Below are positions 6,706-14,185 of a DNA stretch of 25,510 bases, piece after piece; position 1 is the first letter of the stretch, and every line of letters starts with the position of its first letter. The notes under the pieces are model-generated. The model was not told the DNA's origin, made no database searches, and worked only from the letters and a program-made list of their open reading frames with translations. The translations under genes and the position numbers were made by a program. The stretch lies in NCBI GenBank assembly GCA_900551815.1, contig URXE01000033.1:1-25510 (forward strand). Direction: 5' to 3'. The stretch is from an uncultured Collinsella sp. Its GTDB lineage: Bacteria; Actinomycetota; Coriobacteriia; Coriobacteriales; Coriobacteriaceae.

Positions 6706-7581
6706 ATGGACATGACGGATATGATGAGGGCGGCCGTGTCGCGCCGTCACTTTTTGCAGCTGGCTGGCGCCGGCATGCTTGCGCTGACGGGGACCGCGCT
6801 TGCCGGTTGCGGCAACTCCACCAGCGGCGAGGGCTCCGACAAGGGGTCCAAGCTTGCGGCCATCAAGTCGCGTGGCCATCTGAATGCCGGCGTTAAGAAG
6901 GACGTTCCCGGCTACGGCTATTACGACACCGCCAAGGGCCGCTTTGAGGGCATGGAAGTCGATTTGTGCTACCAGATCGCCGCTGCCGTCTTTGGCGTGA
7001 GCTACAAGGAGGCCCGCGCCCAGGAGCTTGTCGAGTTTACCGACGTGACGCCCAAGACGCGCGGCCCGCTGATCGATAACGGCCAGCTCGATGTGGTCGC
7101 GGCGACCTACACCATCACCGACGAGCGCAAGAAGAGCTGGGATTTCTCGACGCCGTACCGCACCGACTACGTGGGGCTCATGGTCAAGAAGCGTTCGGGC
7201 TTTACCTCGATTGAGGATTTGGATGGCAAGGTCATTGGCGTGAGCCAGGGCGCCACCACGCAGAGCCTGATCGAGCAGATGATCAAGGACAACGGCTTTA
7301 GCTGCAAGCCCGAGTTTAGGGCCTTTAGCGGCTACCCCATCATCAAGAGTTCGCTCGACGCCGGCAATATCGACGTCTTTGCCATGGACCGCTCCACGCT
7401 GGCCGGTTACATGAACGAGACCGTTGAGCTGTTGCAGCCCGAGGTCAAGTTTGGCGAGCAGGGCTACGGCGTGGCGACCAAGAAGGGCTGCGACCTTTCC
7501 GCCGTGGTCGATCAGGTGATTTGCGATCGCCTGGCCGATGGCTGGCTCGACCAAGAGGTTAAGACCTGGGGTCTTGTATAG
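6706..7581 (+). CDS. Amino-acid ABC transporter substrate-binding lipoprotein
   Basis: Family-3 solute receptor that captures the amino acid outside the membrane. It begins with a signal containing SRRHFLQL, a twin-arginine motif, followed by a hydrophobic run and the lipobox LAGC, so it looks like a Tat-exported lipoprotein. The mature part shows family motifs: GHLNAGVKKDVPGYGYYD, FEGMEVDLCYQIA, TITDERKKSWDFSTPY with the ligand-contacting Arg, and LDGKVIGVSQGATTQS. The start is uncertain: GTG 6703 and ATGs at 6706, 6712, 6721 and 6724 are all in frame and none has a good ribosome binding site. Translation is probably coupled to the ATPase gene, which ends at 6697. All choices keep the signal. 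Confidence 0.92.
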   Translation: MDMTDMMRAAVSRRHFLQLAGAGMLALTGTALAGCGNSTSGEGSDKGSKLAAIKSRGHLNAGVKKDVPGYGYYDTAKGRFEGMEVDLCYQIAAAVFGVSYKEARAQELVEFTDVTPKTRGPLIDNGQLDVVAATYTITDERKKSWDFSTPYRTDYVGLMVKKRSGFTSIEDLDGKVIGVSQGATTQSLIEQMIKDNGFSCKPEFRAFSGYPIIKSSLDAGNIDVFAMDRSTLAGYMNETVELLQPEVKFGEQGYGVATKKGCDLSAVVDQVICDRLADGWLDQEVKTWGLV

Positions 7582-7606
7582 GCGCATCGTCCAAGGAAGG
7601 AATCAA

Positions 7607-8353
7607 ATGCTCGAAGGATTATTTGACGCCGACCGTTGGTCGACGACATTTCAAAACATGGGGCCCTTCTGGGAGGGCTTTGGCGTGACGCTGCAGGTGG
7701 TCGTTGCCGGCCTGCTGCTGTCGCTGGTGCTGGGCACGCTGCTTGGCGTGTTCTCTACCACTCGCTCGCGCGTGCTGCGCGCCATAAGCCGCGTGTACGT
7801 GGAGTTTTACCAGAACACCCCGTTGCCCGTGCAGGTGCTCTTTATGTACATGGCCGGTCCGCAGTTTTTGCAGGCCATAACCGGTGCCGACCAGCCGGTG
7901 CGCATCGCGCCGTTCGTGCTGGGCTTCTTGGGTGTGGGCCTTTATCATGCGGCCTACATTTCGGAGGTCATCCGCACCGGTATCGAGGCGGTTCCGCGTG
8001 GTCAGATGGAGGCGGCCCAGAGCCAGGGTTTCACCCGTGCGCAGGCGTACTGGTACATCGTGCTGCCCCAGACATTCAAGATCATTCTGCCGCCGCTGTG
8101 TAACCAGGCGCTCAACCTGGTCAAGAACACGTCGGTGCTGGCGCTCGTGGCCGGCGGCGACCTTATGTACCGTTCCGACAACTTTGTGAGTCTGTACGGC
8201 TACCTGCAGGGATATATCGTCTGCTGCCTTATGTACTTCATCATCTGCTTTCCGCTCGCCATGCTGGTGCAGTGGCTCGAGCGCCGCTCCAAGGAGCGTC
8301 CGCGCGGCGTGAGCCTGGCCGAGCTGGGGCTCGACAACGTAGAGGAGGCCTAG
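7607..8353 (+). CDS. Amino-acid ABC transporter permease 1
   Basis: HisM/GlnP-type membrane subunit of 248 residues with about five hydrophobic segments. The EAA loop that docks on the ATPase is EAAQSQGFTRAQAYWYIVLPQTFKIILPP. An early YVEFYQNTPLPVQVLFMY segment is characteristic of polar amino-acid permeases. The start is ATG 7607, with AAGGAAGG at 7593-7600; an upstream in-frame ATG at 7538 lies inside the receptor gene without a site. The second permease follows after three bases. Confidence 0.94.
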   Translation: MLEGLFDADRWSTTFQNMGPFWEGFGVTLQVVVAGLLLSLVLGTLLGVFSTTRSRVLRAISRVYVEFYQNTPLPVQVLFMYMAGPQFLQAITGADQPVRIAPFVLGFLGVGLYHAAYISEVIRTGIEAVPRGQMEAAQSQGFTRAQAYWYIVLPQTFKIILPPLCNQALNLVKNTSVLALVAGGDLMYRSDNFVSLYGYLQGYIVCCLMYFIICFPLAMLVQWLERRSKERPRGVSLAELGLDNVEEA

Positions 8354-8356
8354 CGC

Positions 8357-8995
8357 ATGGAAATTTTCAACGCGACCAACCTGCTCTACATTTGGGGCGG
8401 CTTTGTTAAGACAATCGAGATCTCGGCGCTGTCGATCTTTTTCTCGCTCATCTTTGGCACGGTGCTGGCGCTCGTTAAAAGCTATGCGCCCCGCCCGTTC
8501 CGTATTTTGGTGAGCGCCTATATCGAGCTGTTCCGCTGCACGCCGAACCTGCTGTGGATTCTGTTTATCTACTTTACGGTGCAGGGTTTGGACATTGTGA
8601 TTTCGACCATCGCCTTTACGCTGTTTACCAGCGCTGTTATGGCCGAGATTGTGCGTGGCGGCCTCAACTCGATTCCGCGCGGCCAGTTTGAGGCAGCGCA
8701 GAGCCAGGGCTTCGGCTTCTTTGCCACCATGCGTTACATCATTCTGCCGCAGACGTTTAAGACGATCATTCCGGCGCTGTTTAGCCAGTGCACGACCGTC
8801 ATTAAGGACAGCTCGTATCTTTCGGGCATTAACGTGGCCGAGCTCATGTACACGGCAAACGTCGTGATGGCCCACGCGATCGATCTGTCGCAGGTGCTTA
8901 TGCTCTACGGCCTGGTGTTTGCGATGTACTTTGTGCTCAACTTTGGTATCTCGCTGCTGGTCCGAGCGTATCAACGTCGTATCGTGGCAGCGTAG
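8357..8995 (+). CDS. Amino-acid ABC transporter permease 2
   Basis: The second HisM/GlnP-type subunit, 212 residues, presumably forming a heterodimer with permease 1. Motifs: SAYIELFRCTPNLLWILFIYF near residue 54 and the EAA loop EAAQSQGFGFFATMRYIILPQTFKTIIPALF. About five membrane segments. GAGGAGG lies within the end of the preceding gene, eight bases before the ATG. The stop codon directly precedes a long imperfect hairpin. Confidence 0.94.
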   Translation: MEIFNATNLLYIWGGFVKTIEISALSIFFSLIFGTVLALVKSYAPRPFRILVSAYIELFRCTPNLLWILFIYFTVQGLDIVISTIAFTLFTSAVMAEIVRGGLNSIPRGQFEAAQSQGFGFFATMRYIILPQTFKTIIPALFSQCTTVIKDSSYLSGINVAELMYTANVVMAHAIDLSQVLMLYGLVFAMYFVLNFGISLLVRAYQRRIVAA

Positions 8996-9101
8996 TCCTG
9001 CTTCCCCAAGCACGGCACCTTGCCCCTCAATCGTCGCTTGCGTACATTTAGTACGCGGCGCTCCTCTTTCGGGGCAATCTGCCGCACTTGGGAAACCAGG
9101 A
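8996..9101 (+). other. Long imperfect hairpin after the transporter operon
   Basis: The two halves of this segment pair in blocks: TCCTG with CAGGA, TTCCC(C)AAG with CTTGGGAA, CGGCA with TGCCG, TTGCCCC with GGGGCAA, and an apex GCGTAC-ATTTA-GTACGC. The first base follows the permease stop. There is no T-tract, so this may be a processing or decay barrier, a Rho-related end, or a repeat rather than an intrinsic terminator. Confidence 0.65.
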
Positions 9102-9166
9102 CGGTCGTAAGTGACAAAATGGGAATCAGGAATCGCCTATTTCTCATTTGTTAGAAAGGAATCGCG

Positions 9167-9790
9167 ATGAGCGATCTGGAGAACAAGAAGAGTCCCGTGG
9201 TCATTACCATCGCGCGCGACTTTGGCGCCGAGGGCCACGAGATTGGCCGTATCCTCGCCAATGAGCTGGGGATTCCGCTGTATGACAACGAGCTGCTGGT
9301 GCGCGCGTCGCTGCGTGCGGGTGAGTCGCTCGACAAGATGGCTGCCTACGACGAGCGCCTGGCCGTGGAGAACATGGCGTTTCTGCCTGACCGCTATGAC
9401 GCGCGTTCGTACTCGGACAAGTTGTTCCAAAAGATGAGCCAGGTGATTTTGGATCTGGGCGAGACCGAGAGCTGCATTATCGAAGGTCGTCTGTCCGATT
9501 ATCTGCTGCGTAACAACCCCAACCACATTGCCGTATTGGTGACCGCTCCCTTTGAGGACCGCGTCGAGATTGTGCGCAAAAAGCGCGGCCTCAACAAAAA
9601 GAAGGGCGCCAAGCTGGTCAAGCAGCAGCAGAAGGCGCGCGAGGCGTTCTACAAGCGCTACAGCGCCGGAAAGTGGAAGATGACGAGCGGCAAGGATATC
9701 GTTGTCAACCGCGCCAAGTTGGGACGCGAGGGCTGTAAAGACGTCATCGCCGCTGCCTACCGCTACAAGGTAGCGCAGCTCGAAGGCTAG
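9167..9790 (+). CDS. Cytidylate-kinase-like family protein
   Basis: A 207-residue P-loop protein of the cytidylate kinase-like family (Cmk2 type). The nucleotide loop is the relaxed TIARDFGAEGHEIG at about residues 14-27 instead of a classical GxxxxGK[ST]. It continues with LANELGIPLYDNELL, CIIEGRLSDYLL and VLVTAPFEDRVEIV, the last two matching the Walker-B-like strand and base-binding region of the family. The C-terminal half is Lys-rich (RKKRGLNKKKGAKLVKQQQK). Housekeeping CMP kinase is normally a different, longer gene, so the substrate is unproven. GAAAGGA precedes the ATG, with 171 bp to the transporter operon. Confidence 0.85.
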   Translation: MSDLENKKSPVVITIARDFGAEGHEIGRILANELGIPLYDNELLVRASLRAGESLDKMAAYDERLAVENMAFLPDRYDARSYSDKLFQKMSQVILDLGETESCIIEGRLSDYLLRNNPNHIAVLVTAPFEDRVEIVRKKRGLNKKKGAKLVKQQQKAREAFYKRYSAGKWKMTSGKDIVVNRAKLGREGCKDVIAAAYRYKVAQLEG

Positions 9791-9796
9791 CCGACC

Positions 9797-9836
9797 AAAA
9801 CCACCACAAGGGGACGGGCACCTTGTGGTGGTTTTT
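9797..9836. terminator. Bidirectional terminator made of a GGGGAC-core palindrome (subfamily II copy 1)
   Basis: A perfect 15-bp stem (9797-9811 with 9821-9835) around GGACGGGCA. T-rich sequence follows on the + strand (TTTTTGTTTT), and T residues follow the stem on the minus strand. It sits between the converging kinase-like and luxR-type genes, six bases past one stop and four from the other, and probably ends both transcripts. Confidence 0.85.
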
Positions 9837-9839
9837 GTT

Positions 9840-11246
9840 TTAGGCCGAGGGGAAGGCCTTGGTGAGACCGGCGCGCGTTTGCGTGTCGGTCTTTTGGTAG
9901 ATAGAGCTCAGGTGGCGCTGTACCATGCGCATCGAGATGCCGAGTTCCTCGGCGATCTGTTTGAGCGGGCGTTCATCCTGGGTCACGGCTATGAGCACGT
10001 CGACTTCGCGCGGGGTGAGAGCGTGGTTGGCGATGAAGGCCTGGCGTTGCTCCTCGATGGTGGGGGCGGCGAGTGCTTTCTCGGCTCGTTGCTGGTGTTC
10101 GCGCTCCTGCTCGGTTTGGGGCAGGCGGAACAGGCCCGCGGCTACAAACGCCACACTCGCCGCCACAAGCAGCATGAGCGCGCCGATCATGATGAGGGCG
10201 ACATTGCCCGAGGTCACAAGTGCCAGCGAGATGCCCGACGTAGTGAACGCACACACGTTGTTGGCTGCGCGGCCCATGCCAGCCCACAGTGCGGGCGCAT
10301 GCATGCGCGGTGCCAGCTGCGTAAAGGTGGCGGTAAAGAACGTGACAAAAAAGCCCGAGCTCAGGTAAAAGACGACAAGGCCTAGGTTGGGATCGGCGCC
10401 GGCCTCGACGGCCAGGATGGAAATGGTCGAGAGCACGGCGATGCCGAACATGACAAGTCCCATGTAGCGACGCTCGGCAAGATCAAAGACGATGCCGGCG
10501 GCAAGGCCGCTTGCCGCCAAAAAGAGGCGCGGCCAGGTCTGCACGGCAATGGTGCCGTGGGCGTTGGAGAGCGTGACCACGTTGTCGAGGGTCGAGAACA
10601 AGCAGGCCAGAATCATGACGAGCGCGATACTCCAGCACGCCTGCTTGGCGAGGGCGTGCGAGGGCTCGGCAAAGGGATTGATGGTGGGGCTGGAGCTCTC
10701 GGCGGCCTTTTGGGGAACGACGCTGAGGACGGAGATGGCGATAGTCGCTGTGCCAAGGACGATGAGCTCTGCGATGCCGCCGCAATCGAGCAGGTTGATG
10801 GCGAACTGCATCAGGATGCCCGCAGCATAGGCCGCTCCTGCGCCGGTGGCGAGCTTGGGGTCATCCTGGAATGTCAACGAAAAGGCGTGGTGCGCTGCGG
10901 CACCCAGCAGGCCGAGTCCAAAGAACGCCACGCAGCCCAGAATCTCGAGCACAAGCGGGGCCGTAGGGAACTGAATTTGGGTCAGGCCCACGATGACGAT
11001 AGAGACGGCGGCGGCGTTGACGGCTGCCAGCGAGTGGCCTTTGCGCTGTGCGAGCCCGAGCAGCGGCGCGTATCCGATAAAGCCGAGTACACTCGCGCCC
11101 AGAATAAAGCCCTGCGCAAGCACAACGCGTTCGGCACCGGCGAGCAGCCCGACGTTGACGTCGAAGCGAAACTCGGCGGCAAGGAAGGCAAAGGTGAAGA
11201 GCGCGAGCACCAGAAGCGCGTTGATTTTAGGCTTGCTCAGGTTCAA
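9840..11246 (-). CDS. LuxR-family regulator with 12 transmembrane helices
   Basis: A 468-residue fusion. Residues 1 to about 385 form twelve hydrophobic segments resembling a major-facilitator-like membrane domain, beginning INALLVLALFTFAFLAAEF. After a charged Gln/Glu/Arg linker, residues about 410-465 are a LuxR/GerE helix-turn-helix: LTPREVDVLIAV, LKQIAEELGISMRMVQRHLSSIYQKT. It would sit in the membrane and bind DNA from the cytoplasmic face. Such fusions are common in Coriobacteriia but their ligands are mostly unknown. The start is TTG 11246 with AAAGGA upstream; no ATG is available before the first helices. It diverges from the surface-protein gene at 11473, a natural candidate target. 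The stop shares a terminator with the converging gene. Confidence 0.9.
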   Translation of the reverse strand: MNLSKPKINALLVLALFTFAFLAAEFRFDVNVGLLAGAERVVLAQGFILGASVLGFIGYAPLLGLAQRKGHSLAAVNAAAVSIVIVGLTQIQFPTAPLVLEILGCVAFFGLGLLGAAAHHAFSLTFQDDPKLATGAGAAYAAGILMQFAINLLDCGGIAELIVLGTATIAISVLSVVPQKAAESSSPTINPFAEPSHALAKQACWSIALVMILACLFSTLDNVVTLSNAHGTIAVQTWPRLFLAASGLAAGIVFDLAERRYMGLVMFGIAVLSTISILAVEAGADPNLGLVVFYLSSGFFVTFFTATFTQLAPRMHAPALWAGMGRAANNVCAFTTSGISLALVTSGNVALIMIGALMLLVAASVAFVAAGLFRLPQTEQEREHQQRAEKALAAPTIEEQRQAFIANHALTPREVDVLIAVTQDERPLKQIAEELGISMRMVQRHLSSIYQKTDTQTRAGLTKAFPSA

Positions 11247-11283
11247 GGACGGTCCTTTGGGTGGACGAATAATCGTGTCCTCG

Positions 11284-11289
11284 ATTGTA
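11284..11289 (-). promoter_or_regulatory. Candidate -10 box for the membrane LuxR gene
   Basis: TACAAT on the minus strand, 38 bases before the TTG start. Immediately upstream of it (11291-11303) is the perfect palindrome CGTCCC-T-GGGACG, placed where a repressor or activator site could be. Confidence 0.4.
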
Positions 11290-11348
11290 GCGTCCCTGGG
11301 ACGAGTGTGGCGATGGTGAAATCATATTGAATTAAACCGCAGGTAGAG

Positions 11349-11376
11349 GCCTAGGTTCGTATCTACGAACCTAGGC
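11349..11376. promoter_or_regulatory. 13-bp perfect palindrome in the divergent intergenic region
   Basis: Bases 11349-11361 are the exact reverse complement of 11364-11376, separated only by TC. With a two-base centre it is better suited as a dimeric protein-binding site than as an RNA hairpin. It lies between the luxR-type and surface-protein genes. Confidence 0.5.
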
Positions 11377-11411
11377 GTACGGAGTCATTTGGCACATCTT
11401 GGTGGTACAGG

Positions 11412-11446
11412 ACCACCACAAAGGGGACAGACACCTTTGTGGTGGT
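11412..11446. repeat. GGGGAC-core palindrome, subfamily II copy 2
   Basis: A perfect 13-bp stem (11412-11424 with 11434-11446) around GGACAGACA. It lies in the leader of the surface-protein gene, 26 bp before the start codon. The outer CCACCACAA and the core match the copies at 9797 and 14063. Confidence 0.8.
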
Positions 11447-11472
11447 ATGTCCCTACGACCAAGGAGGCCGTT

Positions 11473-13860
11473 ATGAACGAAAGTCACTTTGACAAGCAAG
11501 CTCAACGTGAGTCCACCTGCTCGCTTGCTCACGGTACCTGGCGTTGTGTGGGTGCCAAAATAGCTTGCGCCGGCGCGTGTGCGCTTATGGTCGGTCAGTT
11601 GCTGCTGCCGAGCGTGGCGCTGGCGACGGAATGCGCCGATCCCGCCGCTGGGACGGATGAGGTTGCCGCGGCTCCGGTGACGCCGACGGTTGCGGAGGAT
11701 ACGGCTGCAACGACCGCACCAGCTGCTTCGACCGCGCCTGCAACCGGTGCTGCTCCGGCGGCGCAAGCCACCGTTGAGCCTCAGCAGACAATTCCAGCCG
11801 ATGCCGCCGATGAGTCTAGCGGTGCGGCGCTCGCTGGGCAAAACGCTTCTGGCGACGACAGCGCCGCCACTCCGGCAAGCGACGCCATCATGCCCTGTGG
11901 CGTGACCGATGTTGTTGGCGGCAGCGGCGTTAGGGTCAATATTACGGTGCGGAACAATTACACCGACATCAAGAAAGAAGAAACGATTGAGTATGTGGAG
12001 GGGATTGCACTTGTAGATGGAGACCAGTCTGCTCTCGATGGTAGCGCTTTGACTTTTATCGGCCTGGGGGACTTGATCGTCCATGCGGCGTATGACAGTG
12101 CGAGCAATAAAACAACGCTTACCCTGGATATCAGCAAGATTCAGAGACAGAAGGAGGAGCAGAAGTACTTTACGGAGTACAAGGAGAATAAGTCCAAGAT
12201 GACGACCACCTATGATGGATCCAAGCTTACGTATACGGGTACAGAGCCCGGGAATATCATCATCGGTGATCCGGACGACGCCTTTAAAGGAGACACCGAG
12301 GCGACCGGGAAACCCACTATTAACGAGATCCGGGATGACTACTACACCCGCACCCATGTTTACGAGAGGGCGTGCCTTGTTATCCCGGCAGCGGAATCAG
12401 AATCGGAATCCATCTCCTTTGCCAATGTTCAGAATACGGACTTCAATTGGCAGCTGGATACTGGTCCGCAGGCGACGGCAGGTGTCCCTAACTACGATGC
12501 AGATAAATACGAAATCGCTTATGAATGCTGGCAGGAATTTGAAAACAACGAACCCGTTGCTGCCTGGTATTCCGATAACGGCTCACATGGTTCCCTGCCG
12601 ACTATTACAAAGTTTAAAAGCGGGAAAGAGTACGTGTATTCTCTTATGCTGAAGCCAAAAGATGGATATTCCTTCAGCGATGAAACCGTTGTTACCGTAA
12701 ACGGGGAAACCGTAAAGTCGAGTCTAAGCGGAGAATTCCTGTATGTCCCTGCTATTAAAACAATTACGATGCCTGCTTCGTCGGAAAACGAAGCTCTTGA
12801 GAATCTAAACGTCAACGATGTGAAAACCGACTATGCGCCCGGCGAGGCGCCGCGTGCGACCGCGACGATTCCTTCCGCCGATGCCGATAAGTATGAGATC
12901 GCCTATGAGTGCTGGGAAGAGATGGATGGCAGCGACCCTGCGGAGCTCAAGCCCGTTGCCTTCTGGTATTCCGACCCCGCAAAGTACACGCCGGGCATGA
13001 AGAAGATTGACCACTTCGAAGAGGGCAAGTTCTACATGTATTCCGTTGAGCTGAGGCTCAAGGGCAACAACACCGTGGCCGATGACTGCAATATGAACGT
13101 CAACGGTCATTGGGTGCACCACATAAAGACCGACAACGGCGTCTTTGCGCCAACCGCTGACAATATGCTGTGCGAGCAGCCAATCGACGAATGGCGTGCC
13201 ATCGACGTTATAGAGATCAACGGCGCCACGACCACCTTCAAGGCGGGCGATAAGCCGGTCTTTACGGCGGGCACTCCGACTGACTCGGACTCTATTCTCC
13301 AATGCGAGTTCTGGACGGGCAGCGACGGCAGCGAAGTAAATTCCGTCGAGTTCTGGGACCAGCACATCACCAACCATATCGACGCGTTTAAGCCCGGTGT
13401 GACCTATCGTTACGGCCTGTACTTTAAGCCGGCGCGTGGTTTCTACTTTACGCCCAATACCAAGCTGAAGATCAATGGGGTTGAGTGTGGCTATCAGGTG
13501 GGCGAGGCAAGTGAGGTTGATTCCGAGAGCGGTTGGACCTTCACCCTGTGGCTCAACACTGATCTGACGTTTACGCCCGAGGCCACGCCGGCTCCGGTCG
13601 ACCCCGAAAAGCCCGCGCCGCAGCCTGAAGTCAAGCCTGAGCCCAAGCCCGAGGTGAAACCTGAGACCAAGCCCGCGACAAAGCCGGTCACGACAACCAC
13701 CACGGCCAAGACGGTTGAGAAAACCACGCAGGCCAAGAAGGGCGACGCTACTCTGGCTGCCACGGGTGACGCTACCGCAATGACGGTTACCGCCCTAGGC
13801 ATCGCCGGCGCAACCGTAGCCGCCGCCGGCCTCGCAGCGACCAAGCGCCGCAAGCGTTAG
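11473..13860 (+). CDS. Cell-wall-anchored repeat protein with LAATG sorting signal
   Basis: A 795-residue secreted surface protein of unknown ligand. Residues 1-51 are a long signal peptide (cleavage likely after PSVALA). An Ala/Thr/Pro-rich stretch follows to about 140, then a unique domain to about 310. Three divergent tandem repeats of about 125 residues start near 315, 443 and 577; the first two share YEIAYECW.E, PVA.WYSD and F..GK.Y.YS..L, and the third keeps FKPGVTYRYGLYFKP. A PEVKPEPKP-type wall spacer (703-742) leads to LAATG (761-765), a hydrophobic helix and KRRKR. LAxTG is the motif associated with class E sortases. The start is ATG 11473 with AAGGAGG five bases upstream; an in-frame ATG at 11389 lies before the palindrome and lacks a site. 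Codon use changes inside the gene. Confidence 0.9.
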   Translation: MNESHFDKQAQRESTCSLAHGTWRCVGAKIACAGACALMVGQLLLPSVALATECADPAAGTDEVAAAPVTPTVAEDTAATTAPAASTAPATGAAPAAQATVEPQQTIPADAADESSGAALAGQNASGDDSAATPASDAIMPCGVTDVVGGSGVRVNITVRNNYTDIKKEETIEYVEGIALVDGDQSALDGSALTFIGLGDLIVHAAYDSASNKTTLTLDISKIQRQKEEQKYFTEYKENKSKMTTTYDGSKLTYTGTEPGNIIIGDPDDAFKGDTEATGKPTINEIRDDYYTRTHVYERACLVIPAAESESESISFANVQNTDFNWQLDTGPQATAGVPNYDADKYEIAYECWQEFENNEPVAAWYSDNGSHGSLPTITKFKSGKEYVYSLMLKPKDGYSFSDETVVTVNGETVKSSLSGEFLYVPAIKTITMPASSENEALENLNVNDVKTDYAPGEAPRATATIPSADADKYEIAYECWEEMDGSDPAELKPVAFWYSDPAKYTPGMKKIDHFEEGKFYMYSVELRLKGNNTVADDCNMNVNGHWVHHIKTDNGVFAPTADNMLCEQPIDEWRAIDVIEINGATTTFKAGDKPVFTAGTPTDSDSILQCEFWTGSDGSEVNSVEFWDQHITNHIDAFKPGVTYRYGLYFKPARGFYFTPNTKLKINGVECGYQVGEASEVDSESGWTFTLWLNTDLTFTPEATPAPVDPEKPAPQPEVKPEPKPEVKPETKPATKPVTTTTTAKTVEKTTQAKKGDATLAATGDATAMTVTALGIAGATVAAAGLAATKRRKR

Positions 13861-13897
13861 GGTTGGGTGGCGGCGCCCATCCTCGACGTTAGTAAAA

Positions 13898-13952
13898 TCT
13901 CAATCTGTAACACCAAGCCAGTCAAAACGGCTCCAGATGTTACAGATTGAGA
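13898..13952. repeat. TCTCAATCTGTAACA hairpin, copy 1
   Basis: A perfect 15-bp stem (13898-13912 with 13938-13952) and a 25-nt loop that can itself pair AGCC with GGCT. It lies 38 bp after the surface-protein stop. No T-tract follows. Confidence 0.8.
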
Positions 13953-13977
13953 CAAAGCGGGGGCGGCTGGCACAATA

Positions 13978-14032
13978 TCTTGATCTGTAACAACTACAAG
14001 GCTCAACAGCGTCTAACTGTTACAGATTGAGA
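13978..14032. repeat. TCTCAATCTGTAACA hairpin, copy 2
   Basis: The same 15-bp stem as copy 1, with two G-U pairs (13978-13992 with 14018-14032). The loop is also 25 nt but has a different sequence. Both arms are displaced by exactly 80 bp from copy 1. Confidence 0.8.
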
Positions 14033-14062
14033 CAAACGCCGGAATTGGTTTGCCGACCAGGT

Positions 14063-14107
14063 CCCAAACCACCACAAAGGTGCCTGTCCCCATCGTGGTG
14101 GTTTGGG
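14063..14107 (-). repeat. GGGGAC-core palindrome, subfamily II copy 3 (inverted)
   Basis: Perfect 13-bp arms (14063-14075 and 14095-14107). Read on the minus strand, the centre is GGGGACAGGCACC, so this copy is oriented opposite to the two at 9797 and 11412. It lies downstream of the nfnB terminator. Confidence 0.8.
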
Positions 14108-14117
14108 CGGCCGGCAT

Positions 14118-14157
14118 AGAAAAAGTCCCCGCCGGGCGTATGCTCGACGGGGACTTT
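14118..14157 (-). terminator. Rho-independent terminator of nfnAB
   Basis: On the minus strand a 10-bp stem AAAGTCCCCG/CGGGGACTTT (14157-14148 with 14131-14122) is followed by T residues (14125-14121). It starts 28 bp after the nfnB stop. Confidence 0.85.
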
Positions 14158-14185
14158 GCCGTTTGGTGGCTAGTGCTGCAGGTGA

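Larger units (their letters stand above)
13861..14185. other. 325-bp non-coding gap with four hairpins
   Basis: It contains two related 15-bp-stem hairpins spaced 80 bp apart (13898-13952 and 13978-14032), a GGGGAC-core palindrome (14063-14107), and the nfnB terminator (14118-14157). No ORF is credible. Confidence 0.7.

Noticed and set aside
7619..9013. 464-codon open frame on the minus strand
   Set aside because: Lies opposite two clear permease genes. The translation is His/Arg/Gln-rich with no recognisable family, as expected for a shadow frame in GC-rich DNA.
11389..11472. Upstream start for the surface protein
   Set aside because: It would translate the palindromic repeat and place 28 polar/aromatic residues before the signal peptide. 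ATG 11473 has a strong AAGGAGG.
13898..14032. Possible mini-CRISPR (repeat at 80-bp spacing)
   Set aside because: Only two units. The repeated parts are the two arms of one hairpin rather than one repeat with a spacer, and no cas genes are nearby.
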